Assembly (NCBI RefSeq): GCF_026914185.1
Contig: NC_070561.1
Coordinates: 1,612,001 to 1,676,000, forward strand
DNA length: 64,000 nucleotides
From: Puccinia triticina
Taxonomy: Eukaryota > Basidiomycota > Pucciniomycetes > Pucciniales > Pucciniaceae
Direction: 5' to 3'
Of this stretch, positions 32,787-44,560 are shown in pieces (positions within the stretch are counted from its first letter, which is position 1; each line of letters starts with the position of its first letter). A model generated the notes under the pieces. It ran no database searches and had not been told where the DNA came from. It saw only the letters and a program-made list of their open reading frames with translations. The translations under genes were made by a program, and so were the position numbers.

Positions 32787-34303
32787 AAAAACAAACAAAC
32801 AAACAAACAAACACACGAAGAACAACTAGTCTCCTGCCATGAACAAGTTCCTTTTTTTAATTGTTGTCAAAGCACCAAAGTATCCCACTGGGTTGAGTTT
32901 TTGTTTTTTTTTTCAAGTTGCGCCGATCAGGCCAAATTTGAAAGCAAATAAAAGAGAAACTAATTGGAAAACACCGTCAAAGCTCGTCACTAACTCTTGT
33001 AGACCTTGCTTACGCCCAAGCAAGAGCCCAACGGCTTCGAGCCCTGGAATCACTTTGACTTGCAGTTAAACATATCCCATTGGTACCAAGCAATATCTGA
33101 TCATTTCACTATGCCCCTTGTACTGTACATAGCTATCTCCTTCCCAATCAGATTGGTTGGTGCCTCCTTTGGGGCAGTTGGGTTAACTTTGTTATCATCT
33201 CACGAGCCTAGAATGTTACGCCAATTCTCTTTGAACCAACAGGAAAAACTCCGCAAATGGTGATGCTTGTGATCTTTCCTGACTTTTACCGTTTTGGAGT
33301 GGTGGTGCTAAGGTGACCATGTACATCAGTCATAGTGTGCTCACATCATTGATAATATTTGCCAATCAGTCTCAACAAGGAGGTGGAGCATGAGGTTGTA
33401 TCAACCTGATGGCACTCGTCTATACTGCAGCTACATATCTCCAGGTTTTGAGTGAGTTGTGGCAAACCATCTGATTACATACGAATAATTATTTCTTGCG
33501 CTGACTTCGAGTCGAGCTCAAGATCACCGATCAGTCTTGCTCGATATATGCATCATTATGTAAGGTTTGATATCTCCGTTGATGTGCCCTCACTGAGTCT
33601 TATTGCTATAGTTCCCGATACCTATTTACATACGTGGATACCGACTAGGGCCTGACTCAACTGGAGCGTGGTGCAGGATCGAAGCAAAGAATGAGCGGGC
33701 AATCTCTTTCGTCGAGTGTCGTTTGGAAGAAGGATGTGGAGCTGAACTCTCCCTCATACTCTCAACCGCTAGGGGCAACTGATACGTTACACGTACTTGC
33801 ACACATCTTACTAGGCCGTCGTCCTCTTTCATCACAGCTATTTCTTCCAAAGATGCCTTCCTCCTAATCACTTTTTCATAACCACACTCCTTATCTCCCG
33901 CTTGAACGACTTGCGGGCGGCTATTCGTGCTGCAGCCGCATTTTTTGCCCAGAAATCAAATCACAATCTTTACATCCACTCATCTTACATAAGTATCTAG
34001 CTTTTCCCTAGAATTTCAATCTATTCCATCTTTAGATCATCGCCACGAGATAGACAATATCAGCGCCAAGTGCAAGCAGGCTATATTCCTTTTGAAAAGG
34101 TACTTGGGTCACTTGCCATTCGATCCTCAAATTTCTTTTTTCATTTAACTCATCTGAAGACATCGATTTTCGACTTGGAGCCGACACTCTGGAGCTGAGC
34201 AAAATAAAATTTCTTTAAAAAGGACGATACGTACGCTTAGGAATCCCCACAGTTTCATCCGGATCGAGGGCCAAATATTTGATAACAACGGCTCAAAATC
34301 ACC
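32787..34303. other. Intergenic, no gene recognised
   Basis: Begins with an (ACAA)n microsatellite at about 32790-32813. The rest is AT-rich with no supported frame. The last several hundred bases are presumably the promoter of the small secreted gene at 34304. Confidence 0.45.
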
Positions 34304-34588
34304 ATGAAAGCTACATTTTTCTTTTCGATTGGCGTTGCAATGGTACTATTGAGCTTTCTGGATCTGTGTGACGCCCGGCCGCTTATAATTGATCCGATGG
34401 CAGACGTGATAGCCGCAGGTCGTCTTGCGCAAGCGGGCAGTCGTATAACCCTTGGTAATATTTCTTATGAGCAGTTCTACAAAGCCATGACACTTGAGAA
34501 AGAAGAAGAAATGAAGGAAATGGACATATACGATCATAAATTTACCCGGGTGACTCCTACTGAGCAACAAAACTCATCAATCAGCTAA
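34304..34588 (+). CDS. Small predicted secreted protein, 94 residues
   Basis: ATG in good context (ATCACCATGA). A typical signal peptide (MKATFFFSIGVAMVLLSFL) ends near CDARP and is followed by a 70-residue mature chain rich in Glu, Lys and Met (LEKEEEMKEMD). Only one Cys, at the predicted cleavage region, so the mature protein is probably not disulfide-bonded. No known domain. The 5' flank is long and AT-rich and no intron is needed. A candidate secreted effector or wall protein; identity unknown. Confidence 0.65.
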   Translation: MKATFFFSIGVAMVLLSFLDLCDARPLIIDPMADVIAAGRLAQAGSRITLGNISYEQFYKAMTLEKEEEMKEMDIYDHKFTRVTPTEQQNSSIS

Positions 34589-35165
34589 ATATAATACCCA
34601 ATGGACGTCAAAGAAGTACATCATGTGCGGGTCGACTCAATGTTTCCTTCATTCCCTAAAAATGGACCTTCTTATGCTTGGTGTTTTCAATTGTGAATGC
34701 AAAATTGAAAGAAATCAGTTCTCTCATGCTTCCGAAGCCTCGGTGTTGGTTTCTCTTATTCTATGTTGGATTATTGTGTTTTTTCTATCACCAGAGATAT
34801 AATGCTTTCCTTTAATTCTGCTAGCTTTGCGCGTTGATAACCACGAATATCATTGCTCTTAAACCAATCAATTTTCACGCTTGAGCTGTGAGCAGGATCA
34901 CTCCGGTTTCTCTCAAAATTAGCTAGTGAGAGGATCTATTAAAAAGCTTTATGTGTCTTCACCTGAGGGGGTTCTGTGACACTCAATTGTCAGGGCGGCT
35001 ATCACAATTTTTGACTTATTTTCTTACGAGATTGTTGCTGACACGGGTCTCGTTTGAGTCACGTTGACTTCAATCCAAGAAAGAGCGGCATTAGGATGCT
35101 TGATTGCACCGGTGTGGTGCATCAAAAGAAAGGATAAATAAGTGTTTCTTGTAAGATAAAAATGG
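34589..35165. other. Convergent intergenic region
   Basis: 3' flanks of the small secreted gene (plus) and the nucleoporin gene (minus). Nothing distinctive seen. Confidence 0.4.
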
Positions 35166-36666
35166 TTATCCGGTTTGGAAGGTATTTGTCGAAGTACCAA
35201 GTCCGAAAGCTTGATCAATTTCTGCGAATGGATCACGAACAGATCCGGTTTGATGCCTCCAAATGTCTCGGTATTCCTCTTTCAGAAGGGTTAAAGCCGC
35301 ATCCAACTGAGCTACTTTGTCGGCCAGAGCCATGAATGTAGAATATTGAGCCTTTAAAGCGGGTACGATGGCTGAAGAGAAATAGAATCGAAATTAGAAT
35401 TTCAACCAAGACGTTGGGTAAGCAAAACACAACTCGTATCATTCGGGAATCGAAATAACACCAACACGCAGGGCTAGGTCGATCAAAAAGTCCTTTCAAT
35501 TGTAATTCGACGTAATCAATAGTTTGCCGATAACGTTTCATCCGTTCCTCCATGTCGGCCGCTTTTTGGGAGAAAAACTCAAACTGAAACTTCAAAGGAT
35601 TTGGTAACGATTCTCCAGTATTGTGGGCACCAGCAGTCATGCGTTGAGAATGATGGGCGTCCACAATTGCCGCCAGGTTAAGCAAATCAGCCACTTCTCC
35701 ATCGATAGATTGTCGAATTGAATCAAGTAACTTTGCCGAATTTTTCACGGAGGCGGAAGTGACATGCATTTCCTATCAGGCATTCCCGAATTTGAAACAA
35801 CTTAGTAAATATTTGTTCAGTAAGCTCAAAGGAATGTGCCACTGGACTTACCGATGTAACTTGACGCAGTAGTGAGGTTCCCTCCGTTATTTCGGTCCCT
35901 AGCTGCATTGCTTTTAGAGTATCTGAGTGACGACATTGCGATTGGATCATAGCACTAGAAAGATTGAATACAATAATAATTGAGTTTGATTAGCGACACC
36001 CGCCAATGCTTACAGAGGCTGGGAATCCATACATGCTAAAAAATGTAATGTGCTAAGGGAAATCATACTCTAGCGCTTCCAGTTGCTTTTTCGCATCTTC
36101 AGGTAGGTCATTGAAGCGCGTAGTGCGCGTGAACACCGGGTTGCTCTGAGATACGCCATTGCCGACTCCACTGATAACCAGAAATTAATCGAGTGGATCA
36201 GCATGATTTTACTCATCATTATAGCACCTGAGCGATAGGGACAAAGGGGAAGATCGGGAAGAATTCAACTCAACGATGGTGCAGGTGTAACAGGGACACT
36301 AGATGCCTTGGTACCAAACGGGTTACCAGTCGCGTTAGTGTTAGTGTTATTCGATCCAAACAAGTTAGTGGATGATGTATTTTGATTCGAAGCCCCGAAG
36401 AGATTAGTTCCTGTCTGTTGGCCAGTTGCTGGTTGGTTAGAGCTACCGAACAGTCCCGTTTGGGGAGTAGAAGTGGTCGTTGTCGACGATCCAAACAAGT
36501 TTCCAGTGGTTTGAGGTGTCGAAGTGGTTGTAGACGCGCCGAACAGCCCTCCAGATGTAGTTGAAGAGGTTCCGAAGATGTTGCCCGAGTTTTGCGGCTT
36601 GATCGCACCGAAGAGACCACCTGAAGATGGGGCGGCTGAAGTGGATGAGTTTAACGCTCCAAACAT
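35166..36666 (-). CDS. NUP49: FG nucleoporin Nup49/Nup58 family
   Basis: Exons 36666-36275, 36170-36069, 35954-35852, 35772-35466, 35371-35166; 369 residues. The N-terminal 130 residues carry GLFG/NLFG/FG repeats in a Ser/Thr/Asn/Gln-rich spacer. The family signature FTRTTRFNDLPEDAKKQLEA follows, then a coiled-coil region to the C terminus (LALKAQY-TFMALADKVA-like). It forms the central transport channel with Nsp1 and Nup57 homologues. The length is on the short side for the family. The acceptor of exon 2 (TTATCAG) and the exon 4 donor were chosen to keep phase; the exon 4/5 junction is the least certain. Confidence 0.88.
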
Positions 36667-38175
36667 GTTGTCAATGGCCGATGCTGCGAAATTTCAATGG
36701 AGATCGCCGGCGGGATGAGGGATGAAGTGCTGCGGCGAGGAAGAGGGGTGTAAATTGTCTTTGGGCCTTAAAGCTAACTTAACACAAGTCCCGTCGTTTC
36801 AGAGGGCAAGCGGCAACTCGCAGCTAGCTAGCGCCAAGCTCAACCGCAGCGGCCTGAGCTGAGCCTCAGTCAAGATTCAAGAAGCTCTGATTTCAGCTCA
36901 TGTGACGCCCGAGCCGGGTTGAAAAATGCGTGTTGTCAAAGTCACCGATGCTACAGCCAAGACAACACGGATTTCCTTGAGATCATGTTCACGATGATGC
37001 ATTTGTTGCTTCAATCCGAGTTTTGGGACCCGCTCCCGAGCACTGGAGTACCCCAATTTGTAACCGAGTGAGCGGGACAGGCTCATGAGCCGGATGTATG
37101 TTGCTGGCTCCAGTGCAAAGCTTGTTTCCAGCGTGTTACAGATTTGCTCGAAACCTCAACCGCTGGAGAAGACTTCAAGCTGTGCTTTTTGAGTCATTTG
37201 GTCGACATGTTTGGTATCGTAGGCGTGATTCTTTCGTCACTTCACAACATCCAGTGACGCTACCACAGTCCACTGCTGCCCCACACCTGATTATAAATCG
37301 ATCTATCGTGTTTAAAAAGGGAGCTTTTGTGGATTCTCTCAAGTCCCCAACCATCCGATTCATCGCAACATTTATATCCTGGAAAAACCGTCCTGAATAC
37401 TTTGTTCTCATAAGCGTATGCAATTTCGCTGTTAATTGACCATTACTGTATTCACAACCAACTCTCTATACCTGAAGGCTGCATCAGACCTGCCCTTTAG
37501 CACCATTTGTGCAGACTTCGATTGAATAATAATCGGCTCTTTCTCTTCGACGGTTTAATACTCACCTGGCTGTGAGGATATCCAATCGTAAACTTGCTCA
37601 TCAAGGTATGTTTAATATTTCGCAATCGTTTCTCGGTCTTCATACCGTCCACAATTGCTTGTTTTTCATGCCACATGGGCCACCCCGATGTATCGGCTTT
37701 GGCTCAAGCCTCAAATTATATCCATGATCCCAAGCAAGGATTGCCAAGCACTGATGATATTTTGATTTGTTGATTGCTAACTTAATTTCCCTATTGTCTG
37801 TCAGACACACGCTTTCCTGGCGCTCATTTATCTGCAGTGCACTTGAATTGATCCCCGTGTATCACCAAGCCATACTATTCTCAACATTTTGACTAGCGCA
37901 AACAATTCCTTGGCTGTACCCAGACAGACTCCCACATTTGTGAGTTTCCACGCATTCCATCCAGCAATCCTCTAAATATCAATCTTCCAATTGCCTGAGA
38001 GACAAGCTTAACATTGGTACTCTGCTTTATGTGATGGGATTAGTAGCCGTAACTGCATTAGGTTTGTTTTTAAATTTGCATGTGAAGCCGCGGTTGACAT
38101 GATTCAAGGACAATTGCACTAAGACGATAACTTTTCGTTCATACAAATATTTTAGACATCAGAAAAACAACAAAC
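36667..38175. other. Intergenic with a MITE-family end
   Basis: CTAACTTAACACAAGTCCC at 36774-36792, about 110 bp upstream of the NUP49 ATG, is one end of the MITE family. No second end was found. The remaining 1.4 kb has no supported gene and presumably includes the promoter of the secreted gene at 38176. Confidence 0.45.
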
Positions 38176-38469
38176 ATGGTTCATATTCAAGCACTTAACA
38201 TGGCCTATGGTATCAAACTATGGCACTTGGCTGTCATTTTGCTATTAATATCACTATATAGTATTAGCCCAGTCAAATCCGAAATAGCTCCCGAACCAAA
38301 CACTTCCCAAGGAATATCAAACCCCGAAACTCTGGCACTCAGGCGAAGATCTCCATCTCCAAGAGGAAAAAAAGGGGGATGTGGAAAAAATAAAGTTCGC
38401 AAAGGTGGGAAATGTGTTGCATGCCCAGGTAACACAAAGAAGCAAGGAAATAAATGTGTTCCAAAATGA
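38176..38469 (+). CDS. Small cationic cysteine-containing secreted protein, family member 1
   Basis: 97 residues. A second in-frame Met at residue 9 precedes YGIKLWHLAVILLLISL, a signal-peptide-like segment ending near SPVKS. The mature part has LRRRSPSPRGKKGGC, which could be a dibasic processing site, followed by a Lys/Gly/Asn-rich tail with four cysteines. It is a paralogue of the 108-residue protein at 52871-53197. Both share MV-, YGIK-WH, an RRRSP/KRRSP motif and a GKC-V-C pattern. Size, charge and the cleavage-like site suggest a processed secreted peptide; function unknown. Confidence 0.75.
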   Translation: MVHIQALNMAYGIKLWHLAVILLLISLYSISPVKSEIAPEPNTSQGISNPETLALRRRSPSPRGKKGGCGKNKVRKGGKCVACPGNTKKQGNKCVPK

Positions 38470-40489
38470 AAATCTAAAAGAAACAGACATACACAAGGAC
38501 CACGTGTTGCCAATTGAATCCAAGAAGTTAGATACCATTTCACTCACTTGGTCCAGTGAAATATTGTATATGGAAACATCCCTAATTGCATACATTTTTT
38601 GTGATGAAGATGATGCAATGCTGTATGTGCAAACATAGTCTTCCTAAAACTAACATTTCTTATCAAGGGGTACTCAAAATATATTCCTTCAATTTTTTCT
38701 GTTTAGGCCTGCAACATCCATTTATCATCATATGTATCATAAGTTTCATGCTTGAAACAGGGGCAGACAGACTATTGTCAATAAATATGTTATATATTCA
38801 AGTTTCATTTTCCTTGAGAAATACAAGGCAAGGCAGTCAGTTGTTGTATGTATAATCCAGATTCAATTTTGATATGAAGTGGTCTGAAAAGAAAAGACCA
38901 TCCAACTACTCCTTTGAGAGTTTGAGTCTTTCTGATTGTAGACCTCACTTGGGAAGGTCAACCATACATCTATTACGCTAAATTCAATCAGCAGGGTGAA
39001 TAGTTTTGGTGATAAAGCTGGAGTTAATTGAAAAATTCCCATCATACATATCTATAAGGGAAAATGTGATTCCAATAGATGTCAGAATATTTTTGGCTTT
39101 GAACCCCTACCTTACAAAATGGTCTCTTGTAGACTTGCAAGTTGTACTAGATTCACAGTTTGGAACTACAACCAGTGCTGGGCCATCAGCAGTTACTGGA
39201 AAGGATGAGTGTGTTGTGCACTGTCTGAAAGGTGGTCTGGGTAGAGATATGTGTTAAGATTTCAGCTCTTGACTGAGAGGCAAGTTGGGAGGTGATGGAG
39301 TTGATGACCAAGGAGCTTTGCTGAAGATGGTTGACACAGGTGGGGCTTGTGTGATGTTGCTCAGACTTGATGCTCTATTTCAAATGTGAGGAGCAAACTT
39401 AAGAAGACAACTAGAGAGCCCCCTCAACAAGATCCAAAGGGGGCCTAGACAAATGACAGGACATGAAGGAACAGGTGACAGGACAGGACAGGACAAGACA
39501 GGTAACAGCACAGAACAGGGGACAGGACAGAACAGGGGACAGGACAGAACAGGGGACAGGACAGAACAGGGTACTGGACAGGTAACTGAACAGGTGACAT
39601 GGACAGGAAAGGACAGGGAACAGGATAGGACAGGGAGCCGGAAAGAGACTGTGAGCGGAGGCAGAAACTAGAATTCTGACAATATGAGCATTGGTTGAAT
39701 AGCAGAAATGGGGGGGCGGGGGGGGGGCTTATGTAGGAGACAACAGGAGTTAGATGCCCGTTGGCGATGGTTTGTGGATAAAGATCTGAGCACAAAGGAT
39801 TGGAAGAAGGGAGTCAGATTATGTGATCTAAAAGGATTCAGGGAAAGGGATTGGTGTGAGGATGTGACTTTGGAAGGAATCCAAAGTCCCGCGAGCACGC
39901 TGGGATCAATAAGAATTAATATCAGAATTTTGATGACTGATCTCAGACAAAGTCTAATTTCAAACTGAACTTAAACTTTGGGGTTGTGATGTCTCATGGG
40001 AGTACAGGTCATCCTACACCTACGTGCACTATGTACAACTGAGAAAAGAAGGAATGACTAAACCAGATAAAAGAAAAACAGAAACAACCCTCCATATACA
40101 AGATCCAGATGGTAGTTAGGCGGGTTTGACCATGGGCCACCTCCGGGCTACCGTTGCACCATTTAGGCTTTGATCAGGACCGAGAAAAGTCAAGAAAGCC
40201 ACATTTGGTGAGAGGATCGGCACAGATGAGGGGCCCATTCAAAACATGTTTCAAATAAACTTGCGAGGGAGGAGCATGACTGGGCGGGCTGCGGGATGGC
40301 TGAGTCTAGCACTTCGTAATGACTGCTCCGTGTCCCTCTATATATCTGGCTGAGTAGGATGGCTTGCAATTTCGCACTAGATCAAAGCTGGGATCTGCGA
40401 AGATATAAATCATTACATCATGAATTAGGAGTGTGGCAGTGAAAATGGAAGCATGCATAAGCTAGTAATCAAAACGTGGCTGGCTCGTC
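38470..40489. other. Intergenic with simple repeats
   Basis: Holds the GGACAG tandem array at 39455-39650 and a short G-run at about 39710-39730. No gene recognised. Confidence 0.45.
39455..39650 (+). repeat. GGACAG/GAACAGG minisatellite
   Basis: Higher-order 17-bp unit GGGGACAGGACAGAACA repeated several times, flanked by simpler GGACA and GACAGGTAACA variants. Confidence 0.85.
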
Positions 40490-41098
40490 TTATCTCTTGA
40501 CATAATTGCGAGAACTCCGGGGATAATTTTTTCTTGTGAGAGACGCAGGCTTTGGGTTATTTTGTAGTGAGGACTGAAGGGTGTGAGCGAGGTTAAGAGG
40601 GATCTGATCAGTCTCTAACTTTTCGTGATGGACCCAGCCATCTGGGCTATGAGCGGCGGCGGCTGATATTTGAGTTTTCTTGACAGCGTCTTGAGTCGGT
40701 TCCCATTTTGACTTGAGAATTCTTCTGACGGCTTCGGGGCTGATTTTGAATTTCTCGGAGAGGACCGGCAGGGAGAATTGATGTGGATCGGTTCGATGTA
40801 GCGTGCGCAAGAGGGCCATGGACGGGCGCGAGATCTTCTTAGGCGGATTCCAGCCTTCGGGGAAGTTTCGACGAAGTGCTTCCTTGTGGACCAGCCAGCG
40901 TGGCTTATCTTCGTCCCTTTTCACTCGCCCATGTTCCGAAGCTGGCGGTTGCGCGCCTTTTTCCGACACGGTTTGCGAGTACGATGGGCCGGCCTGGGGG
41001 TCTTGGGCAGCCGAGGCGGGAGCCGATCTGATTACACGTTGGCGGCGAGCGAAGGAGCCAGCAAGACTGACGGATCGATGAATCGTGCTGCTGTGCAT
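40490..41098 (-). CDS. RRG9: Mitochondrial Rrg9/neugrin-like protein
   Basis: Single exon, 202 residues from ATG 41098. The N terminus is basic and Ser/Arg-rich, as expected for mitochondrial import. The family core has GWNPPKKISRPSMALLRTLH, then DPHQFSLPVLSEKFKISPEA, then VRRILKSKW. Yeast RRG9 is needed for respiratory growth and mitochondrial genome stability; human neugrin acts in mitochondrial rRNA handling. It is divergent from CCT8, with start codons 250 bp apart. Confidence 0.85.
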   Translation of the reverse strand: MHSSTIHRSVSLAGSFARRQRVIRSAPASAAQDPQAGPSYSQTVSEKGAQPPASEHGRVKRDEDKPRWLVHKEALRRNFPEGWNPPKKISRPSMALLRTLHRTDPHQFSLPVLSEKFKISPEAVRRILKSKWEPTQDAVKKTQISAAAAHSPDGWVHHEKLETDQIPLNLAHTLQSSLQNNPKPASLTRKNYPRSSRNYVKR

Positions 41099-41348
41099 TT
41101 CCAGTCTGAATCTTGAAGGTCGTTTTCTTCGATGTTGATGAGGGGGGTTGGGTCTGGTTGCGTTTGCAGGGGTACGGTATCTAGGGGGTGGCCCCGCGGG
41201 GGTGTACCGCAGATAGTGAATACATGCAATATCTCATCGCAAGCCACCCCTCGATCATCGGAACACCAGAACACCAGCCAACGGTCAACCCACCTCCAAC
41301 CAAATAATACGCACCAAGAACCTCGACATAGCACACCCAGTCTGCAGG
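41099..41348. promoter_or_regulatory. Shared upstream region of RRG9-like gene and CCT8
   Basis: The 250-bp divergent intergenic region must contain both promoters. The palindrome-like CCCGCGGGGGTGTACCGC is near 41192. No TATA box was recognised. Confidence 0.45.
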
Positions 41349-43448
41349 ATGTCTCTACGAATGCCCAAGGCGGATAACATGCCACTCTTCAAGAGTGGCT
41401 ACACCTTCGCTTCCGGGATTGAGGAGGCCGTTTTGAGGTAAGCAAGAAGCTGACCCACCGATCGTCACTACACACACGCACTGATCAGATGGCCTTAATT
41501 TATCAGAAACATCCAAGCGGTTTCTGAGCTCTCGGACCTCGTCAGAACCTCTTTTGGACCCCAAGGACGCAATAAAATGGTAATCAAGTAAGTCCTCCCC
41601 GAAATAATCGGGTTTCTGTATGATAAATTATTACGCCAGAAAACAATCAAGACACGAACGAACTCTAATATGAACACAACGAAACAAGCCACCTCGAAAA
41701 GCTTTTTGTCACCTCAGATGCAGCAACCATCCTTCGGGAAATGGAAGTTGTTCACCCAGCGGCCAAAGTGCTTATTATGGCCTCTCAACAACAAGAGGCT
41801 GAGATCGGCGATCGCACGAATCTGGTATTGATGTTTGCGGGCGAATTGTTGAAGAAGGCTGAATCGCTTTTGATGATGGGTCTCCACCCTAGTGAGATTG
41901 TCTTGGGATACGAATTGGCGCGCGACAGGGCCGAGGAAGAGATCGAAAGTAAGATACATCGGCTGATGTACTTTGAACTTTTTGTTCATCATAAACCATA
42001 CTAAATCACGCTTTTCCTTTCCGCTGCACAACTTAGCAATGGCATGTGATACCCTCCCATCTCCTCTGACAAAGGAGTCACTCGCAACCGCCCTTCGAAC
42101 ACCTCTAGCATCCAAACAGTTCGGAAACGAAGATTTCCTCGCCTCACTCGTCTCAGAAGCCTGTCTATCAGTCATGCCCTCTGAACCAACGCTCTTCAAT
42201 GTCGATAACGTAAGGGTAGTCAAGATTCTTGGTTCCGGATTGTCTTCCTCCAAAGTTATCAAGGGTATGGTCTTTGGTCGGGAGCCAGAGGGGGTCGTCA
42301 AGAACGCCACCAAGGCTAAAGTGGCTGTTTTCACTTGCGGAATCGACATCGCTCAAACTGAGACCAAAGGAACCGTATTGCTGAGGAACTCTGAAGAACT
42401 ATTGGACTTTTCAAGGAGTGAAGAAGTTTTAATGGAAAAGGTAAGCCATCCGACAGCTAAAAGGCATCTCTGTTATCCCTCTCATACACATTGTCTTGTC
42501 CCGTCTTATTTCAGACTATTAACTGATTTGTATACCGGCTTGAACCAGATCTTTAAAGAGATTGCGGATTCAGGCATTTCGGTTATTGTAGCGGGATCAA
42601 GCCTGGGCGAATTAGCGTTACATTATTTGAACCGATACAACATCGCAGTGATCAAAGTCTTGTCGAAGTTTGACCTCCGTCGCCTGTGTCGAGTAGTTGG
42701 AGCAACACCATTGGCACGGTTGGGGGCGCCGACACCGGAAGAGGCAGGCTACGTTGACGTATTCGAGACGATTGAGGTGGGAGGTGATCGAGTGACGGTG
42801 TTCAGACAGGACGACGAGACAAAGACACGGACGTCGACGATCGTCCTAAGAGGGGCCACGACGAGCTCACTAGATGACGTCGAGCGGGCAATCGACGACG
42901 GGGTGAACGTGATCAAGGGGCTACTGAAGGACTCTCGACTCTGCCCCGGTGCGGGGGCCACGGAGATCGAACTGGCCAGTCGGATTCTCGAATACGGTGA
43001 AAAGACTCCAGGCCTCAGCCAGCACTCTATCAAAAAGTTCTCGGAAGCTTTGGAAGTCATCCCTCGCACCCTGGCTGAGAATGCTGGGCTAGATTCCACT
43101 GAGGTTCTTACCCGACTGTATGCGGTTCATCAATCAAAAGATTCCAACAGTGCCTACATGGGAGTAGATATCCAGGTATGCTTTCCATTTGTCTTTTCCC
43201 TCACATGGTGATCTATTGACTGATTTTCCCGCCCCCCTTCCTCGTCTTTTACCAATTAGTGTGAAAGCTCAGATGGGGTGGTTGATGCAAAGGAGACGAA
43301 AATTCTTGACTTGCTCTCAGGAACTTCATGGGCCATCCGCTTCGCATCCGAAGCAGCCATGTCGATTCTTCGAGTGGACTCGATCATCATGTCTAAAGCG
43401 GCCGGGATCGTCCCTCCTAAACAAAACCCTGATTGGGACCAAGATTGA
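41349..43448 (+). CDS. CCT8: T-complex protein 1 subunit theta (CCT8)
   Basis: Exons 41349-41437, 41507-41587, 41689-41948, 42037-42440, 42549-43175, 43260-43448; 549 residues, a normal subunit length. Hallmarks: GFxSG-like SGYTFASGIEEAV at the start, TSFGPQGRNKMVIN, the apical domain around FTCGIDIAQTETKGTVLL, and GAGATEIELASRI near the nucleotide site. The GDGTN motif reads GDRTN here, an Arg in place of the usual Gly or Ala. CCT8 is one of eight subunits of the cytosolic chaperonin folding actin and tubulin. All junctions agree in phase. Codon 1 was chosen because MSLRMPKADNMPLFKSG aligns with the family start. Confidence 0.95.
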
Positions 43449-44408
43449 TCAGATCATGTACACTTGTGTTTCTACTTGTCTCTTACCCCTGACTCGTTTC
43501 TTATTATTCTTGGTGATTCAACTGATTTGAACAATTTTAGAATTCTTTTAGCCGTCTCCTGTCTTTTTCGTTACATAAGTCAATGAGTCAGTGTTGTCTG
43601 ACTCTCTGAGTCCATCTCCCCATCTCAATCCGACATTACCAGGCTCTTCTGTTGTTGGCTCACACTCGGTTTTAGGTTCAAAAAATACAAGAAAAAATAT
43701 GGGGAGGCCTCCCCCTAGGAAGCCATCCTTCTTGGTCATCTCATGGACCAGCTCACTTAGCCTCAAGTGTGTTTGTGTAGCCTGTACAGAGCGAAAAGTG
43801 AAAAGTTTCACAAACAGACTTCTGCTGCCTACTGTTCAGTGTTATGTGATTTTGGTTGTAATTCCCTCCTTTGGAGTTGCTTCACAGCCGGATCACATAC
43901 CTCTGATCTGCCACAGCTGAGATGATTGGAGAGGCAGGACTAAGGGACCTTCAGCAAATTTGGGTTGCTTCCCTCTCTCTCAACCCATTTCCTGACTTTG
44001 AGGACTCCCTAGATGCCATGAGGCAGAAATTTGTTTTTCCGGCTGTGGAACTTCTCAGCCAATGAACAGGGTATGAGGGGATAAAATAACCACAATAAGG
44101 TACAGAGTACAGAGTGAGTTATAATTTGAATGCTAAGCTATCTTCCCTCTAATCTAAAGCACTTTGGGGAGTAACACCAAGAATAATAAGATATGAGGCT
44201 TGCTTTCTTCTTTCTTAGTGATTATATTTCTACTGGGCTCTAAGACTCAAGGCAAAATGCCTAATGGCAAGGTGGAATTGGGGGAAGCAGAATAATCTTT
44301 CTGCTGTGAAAGCAACCAAAATGAATAATACTAGATGCTAACTTTCTGTTTGTGAGAATTCTAAACCTCTTGTCTGCTCACAGTCTCTCATCTCTTTTTA
44401 AAACTTTC
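43449..44408. other. Intergenic, no gene recognised
   Basis: 3' flank of CCT8, then AT-rich sequence without a supported frame up to the palindrome array. Confidence 0.45.
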
Positions 44409-44560
44409 CATCACTCTGTGTGATGTCTATTTTATGTTCCATCTCAAGTGAGATGTCTTTCCATCCCAAATGGGATGTCTTTCCATCTCAAGTGAGATGT
44501 ATCTTTTCCATTGCAAGTGAGATGTATCTTTTCCATCACAAGTGTGATGTCTAACTTAAC

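Noticed and set aside
33006..33263. Frame with NGFEPWNHFDLQ
   Set aside because: Looks protein-like for a dozen residues but no second exon or family match was found.
38205..38595. Minus-strand frames opposite the small secreted gene at 38.2 kb
   Set aside because: They are the antisense of a better-supported gene with a signal peptide and a paralogue.
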